From Erodium maritimum (lineage: Eukaryota; Streptophyta; Magnoliopsida; Geraniales; Geraniaceae): a stretch of DNA of 64,000 bases. This document shows, piece after piece, positions 11,338-22,127 of the stretch. How positions within the stretch are numbered: the first letter of the stretch is position 1; every line of letters starts with the position of its first letter. The stretch is taken from contig OY997592.1 in the NCBI GenBank assembly GCA_963921825.1, forward strand, positions 32,095,730-32,159,729, given 5' to 3'. Position numbers and translations under genes: made by a program. The notes beneath the pieces were generated by a model. The model saw nothing but the letters and a program-made list of their open reading frames with translations. It made no database searches and was not told the origin of the DNA.

Positions 11338-12889
11338 CGGTAAACTTCATCCCACTACCCTAAACAAACTTAAATTACAACTCACTATTCTAACGAAACT
11401 TTGTTGCACCTCACTACTCTAACGAAACTTTTAGTTGCACTTTCATACTCGCCGTTAACTTGACATCCATTTTTGGATGGAAAATGGTAAAAAGTCCAAA
11501 ATACCCCTCACTAACAGTCAAATTTTCAAAAGCATGCCATTGGTTTTCAAAAATTCTTTTTATTTATTTATTTTGTATAAATCAGTTTTTTATTTTAAAA
11601 AAATCAGTTTATTCTTAAAAAATCAGATTTTATTTTTTAAAATTAGTTTTTATTTTATAATTTAATATTTTATTTAAAAAAATCAGATTTTATTTTAAAA
11701 TTTTATTTTTATTTAGAAAATCAGATTTTATTTTAAAAATCAATTTTATTTTTGAAAATAAGATTTTATTTTCAAAATTAGTTTTATTTTTAAAATCAGA
11801 TTTTATTTTTGAAAAATCAGATTTTATTTTTTGAAAAAACAGATTTTATTTTAAAAAAAAAATCAGTTTTTTTATAAAATCAGTTTTTTTTTATTAAAAA
11901 TCAGTTTTTTTTGTTTTTTAAAAAATAATTTTTTACTGAAATTTCAGTTTTTGTGTTTAATTGGTTTTTAATTTTCAGCAAGTATAATATTTATTGAAAA
12001 TAAAATTCAATAAACTGATTTTTGAATTTAATATATCTTTTATTGTTTTTCTAATATTCATTTATTGAATTACTTTACATTTTACTAAAAAAAAAATAGA
12101 GCAAGATCTTCATCGTCTTCATCAGTGAGCAAAGTTGCTCCTACTTCCCCATATCGATTCCAGTACATGAATTTGATTAGAGAAACACAAACACACTAAC
12201 AGTGAGCAATTTCATGAATTCCTTTACATTTAATCAAAATTAAAATAAAAAATAATTAAGAAAAACAGATCTGAAGCCTAAATCAACAAGTTCCCCACCT
12301 AAATCCAGAGTCGGCGACCACCATAACCTTTTGAATCTTCGAGTTCTACCACTACCGGACTGTCAAAACCAAGATTTGCAGAGAGTGAGGCTTCGATGGT
12401 GGCTGAGTGTTTAGGGGAGAGAAGTGATCTGGGTTTGTGAAGGAGCTCATGAGTGCTGAAGATGGTGATGAAGCCGATGGGGGCGGAGGAGTGAGGAAGG
12501 TGAGGAGGCGATGGGGGCGGAGGTGGCCGGAGGAGCTCAGAAATGGTGTAGATTTCAGATCTGGGTGGAGATTTTGGAGAGGCATGAGGCGTAGATAGAG
12601 AGAGAAGAGAAGGGGAGTGGCGGCTGATTGTGTAGTGGAGAGAAAATGAAATGTTGAGGGTTTAGAAATAGGTTAGAAATAAATTAAAGGGTAAAATTGT
12701 CTTTACGCATCAGTTAGTGGCACATGGGAGGCACATGCGTGACTTTTCCGTCCAAAATCTGAAGGCGTAAGGGGTTGGGTACTAAATTGACACGAAATTG
12801 AAAGTCAGGGTAGTGAGATGAAACTAAGTTTCGTTAGGGTAGTGGGTTGGAATTTAAGTTTTTTTAGGGTAGTGGGATGAAGTTTACCG
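11338..12889. mobile_element. 1.55-kb non-autonomous MULE-like element
   Basis: The outer termini are exact inverted repeats (CGGTAAACTTCATCCCACTA on the left and its complement on the right), and similarity continues for about 70 bp (CTAACGAAACTT / AAGTTTCGTTAG). The element is flanked by a perfect 9-bp duplication, TTTTGTAAA (11329-11337 and 12890-12898), the Mutator hallmark. The interior has two parts. One is a strongly T/A-biased tract, about 11520-12080, made of irregular reiterations of AAATCAGATTTTATTTT. The other is a more GC-rich stretch, 12260-12640, with a proline/serine-rich minus-strand frame (12352-12585). The second part could be a captured host fragment, but I do not recognise it. 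No transposase is present. Confidence 0.85.
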
Positions 12890-12916
12890 TTTTGTAAAAC
12901 CATTGGTTATGTTTTT

Positions 12917-13102
12917 GTGAAACAAAAATTGAGTAAAAGACAGATGTTTATCGTCTTTCATGGAAATTCTAGCATTTTATTTGACCACCGCTTGTGTGCG
13001 TGCGGTGAATGTGATGCCCAGCTCAAATCTAGGACAACAAAAACCTTTAACTATATTAGAGGATATAAGTATGAATGTGTGGCATGTGTACGCCACGTAT
13101 AA
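12917..13102 (+). other. Short Cys-rich open frame, possible zinc-finger gene relic
   Basis: This 61-codon frame contains CACGECDAQLKS..KYECVACVRH. The spaced CxC/CxxC pairs vaguely recall C1/DC1-type zinc fingers of plants. There is no start context, intron structure or second domain. It lies between a MULE-like element and a LINE-derived region. It may be a relic or a chance frame, and no function is assigned. Confidence 0.15.
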
Positions 13103-14591
13103 CCATTGTAATTGCTTCTCTTTCGCTCTCGTCGAGATATCTCTCGTGAGGAAACTTTAGCCTTAATCTATGGTGCTATCTACTCCTATTTCTGCTCCCA
13201 CCGCTGACAAGTCGAGCTTTACTGGTTTTGTCCCATCGTCGTCTGTATCCCTGCAGGCTTCGGCACTTGTTCCGCCACCACGCCCATCTTCCGAGATCAC
13301 ATCCCTATTAAAAGGTCGACGACGCCGAAAACCTAAGCAACCCACTCAAGACCCTGCTACGCCGCCCCTCTCTCTTTCTCTTTCTCCTGCACCGCTGCTA
13401 TCGGTCTGCGCCTCTCCTACCACTAGCGCCAGCTGACCAACCATCGTCACTGGTCATCGTGGCGTTCTCAGGTGGGACGTCGACCACAGTGATCAAACCT
13501 CGTCGTGGCCGCCCGGCCAAGTCCAAAGTCTCTGCTCCCATTGCTCTACCCTCGGTCATGCCCTCAAGTGATCGGATCTTAGACGCGAGAGCTACATCGC
13601 TCGCTCCCGCCACCAAACCACCAGACACCGACCAACGCCCCAACCCGCCACCTTCAATTAGTTGGTCGTCGTCGACCAGTTCCTGGGTGAAAATGCTTCC
13701 CTCGGTCATGTCACCACCGCCGTCGGTGCCACGCTCGACGCTCTCCTTTGTGGCTTGTCCACCAAGAAAAACCCTTCTAGGGTTTGCTAAGGGACCTCTA
13801 TAGCCCAATCCTGGTGGGCCTCCACAGCAATCCTGGTGAGCCTCCAAAGCCCAACTCCGGTGGGTCTCTCCAACCCAATCCTGGTGGACCTCCTCATCCC
13901 TTCTCGCGTGGGTCTTCTGAGCCCATCTCGGGTGGGTCTCTCCAGCCCCCTCCGACCCAGATAGAGAATGGGTCCCATGACCCCTCTACCCCGTTATATC
14001 GGGACCCCCGACGGGGGTAAAGCTCCGATGAGCGATGAAAGGAGTGGAGAGGTGCTCGCTCTACTCGAGAAGCCCGATCTCCCCAATTCATCTAGGATCT
14101 CAGTCATCCCAGCCTACCTCACTGCACCGTCGGGCATGACGTGCCACCGTTGAAAACCTCTACTACATGCTGCTGAACCGACTCTTAGAGAGACAACCCC
14201 CCAATCCGAGTATGATCCCGGATTGAGTGTGCTACTGGATGGACTCTCGGCCTATTCTCTAGATGACGAAGAGGAACGGGAGGTGCTTGTACCGTATACT
14301 TCGACGAGTCTTTCAGTCCGGGCTCGCCAAAGCTTTGTTATGATGGGCAAACTCTAGGCTACGAAGCCACCCCAGAAGGAGACTCTGCTTTGAATTATAA
14401 CGAAGGCATGGGGGAAAGCTGCAGATGGTCTCGGGATCAAAGACATAGGACCCGGTGTCTCCGGCTTCTACTTCGGGACGCTAGAAGCTCGAGATTGGGT
14501 TCGAGGTAATGAACCTTGGTGTTTCGACGGACGATCTCTCCTCTTCGGCAATCTGGACCCGATGGCGCGGGAACCATCTGCTCTGGATTGG
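13103..14591 (+). pseudogene. LINE ORF1 derivative, 5' part
   Basis: This stretch carries broken plus-strand frames of a LINE ORF1-like protein. They include a Pro/Ser-rich N-terminus (from ATG 13170), a basic AT-hook-like motif RRGRPAKSK (frame from 13459), and a block of six or so 24-bp repeats (13800-13945) coding PNPGG/SGGS-type octapeptides. A segment near 14390-14591 encodes ..GVSGFYFGTLEARDWVRGNEPWCF.., which matches the equivalent part of the element at 55800. The frame is interrupted at 14592-14596 (CTCCA) by the gypsy element and resumes at 24751. Frames shift several times, so it is dead. Confidence 0.65.
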
Positions 14592-14596
14592 CTCCA

Positions 14597-14645
14597 TGTC
14601 ACGCCCCTAATCCGGTTTTGACCGGACTCGAGACGTGAGCTAAAA

Positions 14646-14680
<35 letters not shown>

Positions 14681-17186
14681 GGTGAATTTAAAATAAAGAT
14701 TTCCTCAAATAACCGTCAAAACAATAATTCCAACCATAAGAGTCGAAGCTCAAAAACCACAATGAAATAGTTTAGTACAAAAGAGAAAGTACGTCTCTAG
14801 ACCATACTAGACTAAGACTCTCACTAGCTCCCAAGCTCCGAGAATCCCGCTAGATCAAATCCCGCTCAAAACCTGTAGAACAGTAGATGAGAGGGGTGAG
14901 CTTTCGCTCAGTAGGAAAAAGTAGTAAAGGTGATGAGTTATTCGCTCACCACCACGGGTAACCGTCCAATTAGAGCATACTAGCAAGGCACAACAACTAA
15001 AGACATCAATAAGGAGACACATAACACAAACCGTACTTACAAAAATATATTCATGCTCAATCACACCATTTACCAATCATCAAGCACTCACACACAATAA
15101 AACAAACATAAGTCTCGTACGGCAGTCCTCTACGTCACCGGCTTCCACATCCCGACTCAACCATATCGTACCGGACCACACAGCATCGGCCTAGATATCT
15201 TCCCGGACCACACAACATCGGGGTATAACTCACAATAACATACCGGATCGGCACGCACCTCGGTCGGAGGTATCTTCCCGGACCACACAGCATCGGGGTA
15301 CGGATCACACCATCCTCGGCCTAAATACCCTACACCGGAATACCCCCTCGATGTAGGTATCGTACCGGAACTCTGAACAGCGGGGGACCACATACGTGGG
15401 ATATCAACCTCGGCCTAGATATCCTACACCGGAAACATCCCTCGATGTAGATATCGTACCGGAAAACCCCCATCTCGGAAAATATCGTATCGAATCACAA
15501 CCACGAATATCTCAAACACATCACAAGGTCACAATTCAACTAGCAGCATACCACACCAAACAATCTCACCGAAACACATCACATTGGTCTATCAATCACC
15601 CGATCATATCACACGGCATTAGTTCACGTCAAACCAAAACATATCATACTTGACATATCCTACCAACATCTCATACCGATCATATCATATCATGATCCTC
15701 AATTTAACAACATACAAACCACATAACAAGTGTTACAAGTCCTCAATCACAACAACACAATCAACACGCAATCCTACGGGTCCAACAGGGACCCACATGT
15801 GATACTACAGCACGACAATTCCCATAATTTAAAGAGTTAATCTAGTTATTCACATCCTACATGTGAGTCTACAATTATTTCGGTTATTCATATCCTATAG
15901 GCATACTAGTAACTTTCCGCAATTAAACCGGTATTCGCTACTTTCCCCTACCTCGATCGCTATCCAAACGCTTAGTCAATGCGGGTCGCTAGTAGCCTCC
16001 TCCGCCGTGCTCGGGACCAACGTCTAAGATCACAAGACAATCCGAGAATTAATGCTAATTCAAAAGCGGTTTAACGAGAAAACAACCGAATTACTCCCGA
16101 GAAAAGAAACATGGACCGAAGGGAAATTGGGCCGAAACAAGGCCCAATCCATGTGGCCCACAGGCCCGGTCCATGCGGCACACCGGCCCGGTACCTGGCA
16201 CGATCCGTGCGGCACACCGGCCCGGTACCTGGCACGGTCCGTGCGGCACTCCGGCCCGGTATTAGGCCCGGTCCGTGCGGCATTCCGTGCCAAACTGGAC
16301 AGTCCATTTCTTCTTCCTCCCTCAACTTCGTTTCCACGAATTTCCAACCTCCAAACCTCCATTGATCACCCTACAAACCTCCAAAACAGTTCCAAAATCT
16401 CACTACTTCAATACCCATAGTGGGTTTCATCAAAAACACAAAAACTTAGTTGATTTCTAACATCAAACTTCACTTTCTCCTCATAAATCATCAATTAATC
16501 AACAAGACCTCAAAACCTATCAAACCCAACTAGTTTCAAGCCTTTTCTCTCAAACTCATAATGTAAACTTCAACAAAAACGAATTTGGTTTGAAGGTTTA
16601 CCTTAGAAATGGAGAAAGGATGAGAATAGATGTGTTTTGGGGAAGATTTGTGTAGAAAAACACCCAAAGTAACTTCCTTTTCCTCCCTTTCTTCTTCTTC
16701 AAGCAAAGGAACCACTCTCTCTCTCTCTCCCTTGGTAAATTCGGCCAGCACTAAGAAGATGACCTGAAATGCTCACCAAAGGCCCCTTTAACCTAATAGT
16801 GCCCAAAAAGCCCCATTGCCCTTTCACCTCTCATGTCCAAGTTTTAAGGGTAAAAAAGTCATTTTCCCTTATTTCTTCTCACCCAATCTACCATGGACAT
16901 GTGTCCATGTGGGGTTCACCTCTACCCAAAAAAATCTCCAGCTCAATTAATTTAATTCGCTTTAGTCTTTAATTAGGCTTAGTTTGACCCGAGTTTGACT
17001 TTTTCGCAAACTTACACAATCCAAAGGAAACGACCCAAATAAGCTAACCGTAACAACGGCTAAGGTTTTTGGTCCCAAAAAGGTCCCGAATGACTCCCGG
17101 AGTCATCGGTTGACTTTTCCGGCGAAAAGTCAACTTTCGCCAGATTTCCCCGGTTCGACCGGGATCGACCGAGGGTGATTCTTACA
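14597..17186 (-). repeat. 3' LTR of the gypsy element
   Basis: This LTR starts TGTCACGCCCC and ends TTCTTACA in plus orientation. It contains a (TAA)n run at about 14646-14680, longer than in the partner LTR. At 15160-15480 it has short reiterations of CCGGACCACACAGCATCGG. A 34-bp minisatellite at 16163-16286 has one partial and three full copies. The small open frames across the minisatellite are repeat translations, not genes. Confidence 0.95.
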
Positions 17187-17210
17187 GTCTACCCCCCTTA
17201 AAGAAATTTC
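17187..17210 (-). promoter_or_regulatory. Polypurine tract of the gypsy element
   Basis: Read on the minus strand, TTTAAGGGGGGTAGAC lies directly before the 3' LTR (TGTAAGAATC). A purine run touching the LTR is the expected plus-strand primer site for reverse transcription. It also confirms the element's minus orientation. Confidence 0.8.
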
Positions 17211-17221
17211 TTCCGCGAAAT

Positions 17222-20200
17222 TTAAAATGAACGTACCTCAAGGGTCGAACAGGCTAGGGTATTTCGCGCGAACCTCGTCCTCGCGCTCCCAGCTCGACTC
17301 TGCTCCGTGGTGTCTCCACTACACCCGGACCATTCGGATAGTCTTGCCACGTAAGACCTGCTTCCGCGTATCCAGAATCCTGACTGGTTGCTCCTCATAC
17401 GAAACATCCTAAACTACCTCGATTTCCGTCCACTCAATAACGTGGGAGGGGTCCGCAATGTACTTCCGCAGTTGAGAAACGTGGAAGACGTTATGGACAT
17501 TCCCAAGCTGCGGTGGCAATGCAAGATGGTAAGAAACGGCTCCCACTCTCCCAGAACCTCAAAAGGCCCAATATACCGCGGGGCCAACTTGCTTCCGCCG
17601 CGGTTGAACCGCACTAACCCCTTCTTCGGGCTCACCTTCAGGAACACATGATCACCGACTGCAAACTCGAGAGGTCGGCGCCGTCTATCATCGTAACTCT
17701 TCTGTCGGCTCTGTGCGGTCCTCAACCGCTCTCGAATAAGCGCGACCTTCTCGGTCGTCTCTCGGACAAAATCCGGACCAAGTAAACTCTTGTCTCCCAC
17801 CTCTGCCAACACACGGGCGATCGACATGGCCTACCATACAACGCCTCAAACGGTGCCATCCCGATACTGTCCTGGAAGTTGTTGTTATAGGAGAACTCGG
17901 CCAAAGGTAAGTGGTCCTCCCATGACCCTCAGAAGTCTAACACGCATGCTCGCAACATATCCTCCAAAATATGAATCGTGCACTCTGACTGACCGTCTGT
18001 CTGTGGGTGGTACGTTGTACTGAGCAGAACCTCGGTCCCTAGCGCCCTCTGCAAACTCTCCCAAAACCTGGAGGTGAAATGAGGATCTCTGTCTGACACG
18101 ACCGACACTGGAACCCCGTGAAGACGGATAATCTCCCGAACGTACAGACGGCTCAGAGTGTCAACCGTATCAGTCATCCTCATGGCTAAAAGGTGCACCG
18201 ACTTGGTCAGTCGGTCGACCACTACCCAAACTGCGTCGTGCCCTTTCGGTGATCTCCATAAGCCGCACACGAAGTCCATCGTGACGTGCTCCCACTTCCA
18301 CCGTGCGATCGGCAATGGCTGTAACGAACCAGCGGGATGCTGATGCTCGACCTTCACTTGTTGACAAGTAAGGCATCTCGAGATGAAATCAACAACTGCT
18401 CTCCGCATCCCGCTCCACCAAAACTGTCGCCTGACATCCCGATACATCTTGGTGCCACCCGGGTGCACCGCAAGACGGGAGTGATGAGACTCTCTCAACA
18501 CATCATCTCTACAGCTGCGCGGCACAAACATCCCTCCTCGGTAAAGTAGACCCTGATCAGTACCCTGCTCCCAGTCCTCTGCGTCAACACCGCTGGTAAT
18601 CCTCTCCCGGATCTCTGCCGTCTCAGCATCCTCGGTCTGCGCCTCCAGCATACAAGCAACTAGTGTGGGCTGAGCCACCAGTGAACACATAGCCACGCCA
18701 TCGGTGGTCTCATCTAGCTCAAGCCTAAACGTGCTCAACTCCTCCAGCATGTCCCACTCTCGGACTGATATACCGACAAGGCAGTGAATCGACTTCCTAC
18801 TCAGGGCATCAGCAACGACGTTCGCCTTACCTGGATGGTAGAGTAGCTCGAAGTCGTACTCCTCAAGTAACTCCATCCACCACCTTTGGCGCATGTTCAA
18901 GTCTCGCTGGGAGAAGATGTACTTGAGACTCTTGTGATCCGAAAACACCCGGAATTGCTCTCCATACAAATAGTGTCGCCGGCTCTTCAACGCAAAGACG
19001 ACTGCTGCCAACTCTAAGTCATGGGTAGGGTAGTTGCGCTCGTGTGTCTTCAACTGTCTGGAGCCATAAGCAACTACCTTCCCTGACTGCATCAATACAC
19101 ACCCCAGTCCCTCACCGGACGCATCACAGTACACATCATATCCGACCCCGCGCTCAGGTACTATCAACACGGGTGCGGTAGTCAGGCGAGCCTTTAGCTC
19201 GGAGAATGAGCGCTCACAGTCATCGGTACACACAAACTTGGCTCCCTTGCGTGTCAGGGCAGTCATCGGCGCGGCCAGGCGTGGGAAATCCTGGACGAAC
19301 CGTTGATAGTATCCTGCTAAGCCTAGGAAGCTGCGGATCTCAAAGACACTCATGGGTCGTGCCCACTTCGAAACCGCGTCGATCTTCGCCGGATCGACCA
19401 GTATACCCTCTCAGGACACAACATGCCCGAGGAACTTCACCTCGGCGAGCGAAAACTCGCACTTCTCCAAGTTGCCGTACAACTGGTGAGTGCGCAAGAA
19501 GGTCAAAACTGTCCTTAAATGCTCCACATGCGCCTCCTCACTCGGCGAGTAGATCAGAATATCATCTACGATTACCACGACGAACTGATCTAGGTAGGGT
19601 CGGAAGATACGGTTCATCAGATCCAAGAAAGCTGTAGGCGCGTTCGTTAGTCCGAACGACATTACCAGGAACTCGTAGTGTCCATATCGAGTCCGAAATG
19701 CGGTCTTCGTCACATCCTCCTCCCGCACTCTCAACTGATAATATCCGGATCGCAGATCAATCTTCGAGAAACACTTCGACCCTCTCAACTGATCGAACAA
19801 GTCATCGATCCTTGGCATCGGGTAGCGGTTCTTCACCGTGACCCGGTTTAACTTCCGGTAGTCGATGCACATCCTCAGCGCTCCACCCTTCTTCTTCACG
19901 AAGAGAGCGAGCGCTCCCCACGGTGAAGTGCTCGGACGGATAAATCCCTTCTCCCAAGGCTTCTTGAGTTGTCGCTTCAGCTCGACCAATTCGGCTGGTG
20001 CAAACCAGTACGGAGCCATGGATATCGGCGCCGTCCCTGGTATCAAGTCAATCCTGAACTCAACCTCGCGCGCAGGCGGTAATCTTGACAACTCCTCCAG
20101 AAAGACCTCCGGGAACTCACACACCACTCGCGGCAGCTCTCTACTCTGCACGGTCTCTACCTCATCTCCCATGGTCAACGCTGACAGGAGAACACCGCTC

Positions 20201-20540
20201 CTACTGCCCAAGACACAAGTGACTATCGTGTTGCCCGATACCACCGTCACCTGCCACCGATAATAGTCGATCGACGCCCGGTACCTCGCAAGCCATTCCA
20301 TCCCCAAGATCACATCAAATGTCGTCATGTTCAACACAAGCAAATCACCAAGAAAAGGGCAATCAACCACTCTAATCTCACATGCATGACATACACTACT
20401 CAGGACCACATCCCCCGTAACTGGGGTGTCAAGACATAAGGGTCGACTCAACGACTCTACCCTTAACCCCAACATACCAGCAAAAGTAGAAAAGATGAAA
20501 GAATGTGATGCTCTAGTATCAAATAGGAAAGACGCCCAAG
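17222..20540 (-). pseudogene. gypsy pol: protease, RT, RNase H, integrase, chromodomain
   Basis: The protease (about 20200-20540) has the active-site region as [10 protein letters not shown], with Arg where the usual DTG/DSG glycine stands. RT (19411-20100) shows [10 protein letters not shown] and IVDDILIYS, with the catalytic Asp pair kept. RNase H (18800-19350) has [11 protein letters not shown] and [13 protein letters not shown]. Integrase (17929-18560) has the zinc-binding HxxxxH..CLTCQ, then MDFVCG, SDRDPHF and HPQTDGQSE, consistent with an intact DDE triad. The C-terminal part (17414-17904) and a chromodomain-like end (SSWEREDEVRAKYPSLF, about 17222-17310) follow. Stops occur near 19411 and 17929, and frame changes near 17820 and 17555. 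Gag and pol share one frame. Non-functional as it stands. Confidence 0.9.
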
Positions 20541-20841
20541 AGTTGTATAGTAAGCACGTACCCTGAGTGGTCTCATGACCGGAGTGACGTCCCTCAGCTC
20601 GAGAGTCAGCGACCGCGTATACCCTGCCCTGCGGTGCCTAAGGTCCGCCTCTCGGGGGTGGTGGAAGGGCCACCTGTTGTGCAGTTCTCTTCCTCGGCGC
20701 TGGCGCGCTCGTTGCCTGTCGTGGAGCTCTCGGCGTCTGAGCCTGACGCTAATGGAACTAAGGCGACTGCCCAGTCTGCGACTGCTGCGGTCGCGGGGTC
20801 GATGTCCCTCTAACCCGATCGGGGCACCTAGTAGAGAAGTG

Positions 20842-21804
20842 TCATGGCCGTCCGCACTGGTGGCACAACGGCGGCTCGGCACTCGACCTCCCCTCAGGTC
20901 TGTCCGTTGGACGATCTGCTGGCCCATTGCTCATCGGACAGTCTCGGACCATATGGCCCGGCTGCCCGCACCGGAACCACGCCCGACCTGATGAGGCTGA
21001 TCCAACGGATGCCACTGATCCGACCTGTCGCATCCCGCTCGGCTGTGTCTGGGGCCGAAAAGATCCTGAGGTCCTCTGTCTCCTCGGATCACGGGCCTCA
21101 GATGGCCTCAAGAAACTGATCGGTCTCGCCCTGCTCTCTCGGACTCTAGCTGTCTCTTAGAAGTGTCGCTCCACTTCTAGTGCCTGATCCACTAGATCGG
21201 AGTACACCTGGGTCCTCAAGGCGGTGACCCGATCCACAATCACGGGGCGTAGCCCTCCCTCAAACCGTCTACATCGGTGAGCCTTGGTTGTCACCATCTC
21301 CAGGGCAAAGCGAGACAAGGAAGTGAATCTCGCCTCGTACTTAGATACCGTCATCCCCTCTTGACGCAGTTCCAGGAACTGATGGTGCCTATCTTCCAGT
21401 GCTGACTGCGGGAAGTACTACTTCAGGAACCGTTGTCCAAACAATTGGAAGTCATCGCCAATCCGGCCCTGCTCGTGCTGCCACCAATGGTATGCATCGC
21501 CCTTCAGCTGGAACGCTGCGAAGGATATTGTCATGTGATCATCCACAATCCTCGACGTATCCAAGTTGCGGGTAATCCGCTCCAGCCATTTCTCGGCTGC
21601 CTCGGGGTCTGGCTCCCCGGAATAGAAGGGTGTGCCCAGCCTGCAAAAATCTCTCAGCGGCTGGGTTGTGTAGCTATCAACCTGGATAGGCCTCACGGCG
21701 GCGGCTGCAGTGGCAGTAGGCACAGTCCCTGGTGCCGGGGCCGTAGCCTCCCTCTGGGCGATAACCGCCGCTAAGCCCTGAACGGTACGGACCAACTCCT
21801 CCAC
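20842..21804 (-). pseudogene. gypsy gag with zinc knuckles
   Basis: The gag frame starts at 21804 (MEELVRTVQGLAAVI). Its retrotransposon-gag core is recognisable (FYSGEPDPEAAEKWLERI, AFQLKGDAYHWW, TVSKYEARFTSLSRFA). A first CCHC knuckle is decayed (WFRCGQPGHMVRDCP, first Cys lost), and a second (CHQCGRP*HFSTRCP) is cut by a stop. In-frame stops at about 21418, 21157 and 20842 divide it. The protein would form the retrotransposon particle. It cannot be made full-length from this copy without readthrough. Confidence 0.85.
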
Positions 21805-22110
21805 AATTTGGGCATGACCCGTTTGAAAATTCTACTAACCATCCGCTTACGCGAGACGTTCAACTCACAACCTACATAAAGCACTCAACACAATCATAGC
21901 ACACATCAATCAACAAACTCAAACATTGGCATTAATCACAGTGGTTCATCACAAGTACACTGCACCAGACAGACACACCACCAAACCCGAGACACTCTTC
22001 GTCTCGGTTCTACGCGTAGGACAATTCCGATTTGCGTCAACGACACACCGAACCCTAATGACTTAACTCTACCCACCTAGTTGACGTACAGTCCGAAGTT
22101 TTTGAAAAAC

Positions 22111-22127
22111 AGGCTCTGCTACCAAAT
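22111..22127 (-). promoter_or_regulatory. Primer binding site (tRNA-iMet type)
   Basis: On the minus strand, directly after the 5' LTR, the sequence reads TTTGGTAGCAGAGCC. It differs by one base from the common plant initiator-Met primer site TGGTATCAGAGCC. Position and sequence mark the minus-strand priming site of the gypsy element. Confidence 0.8.

Noticed and set aside
14646..14680. (TAA)n as a feature of its own
   Set aside because: It is a microsatellite inside the gypsy LTR, shorter in the partner LTR, and is covered by that entry.
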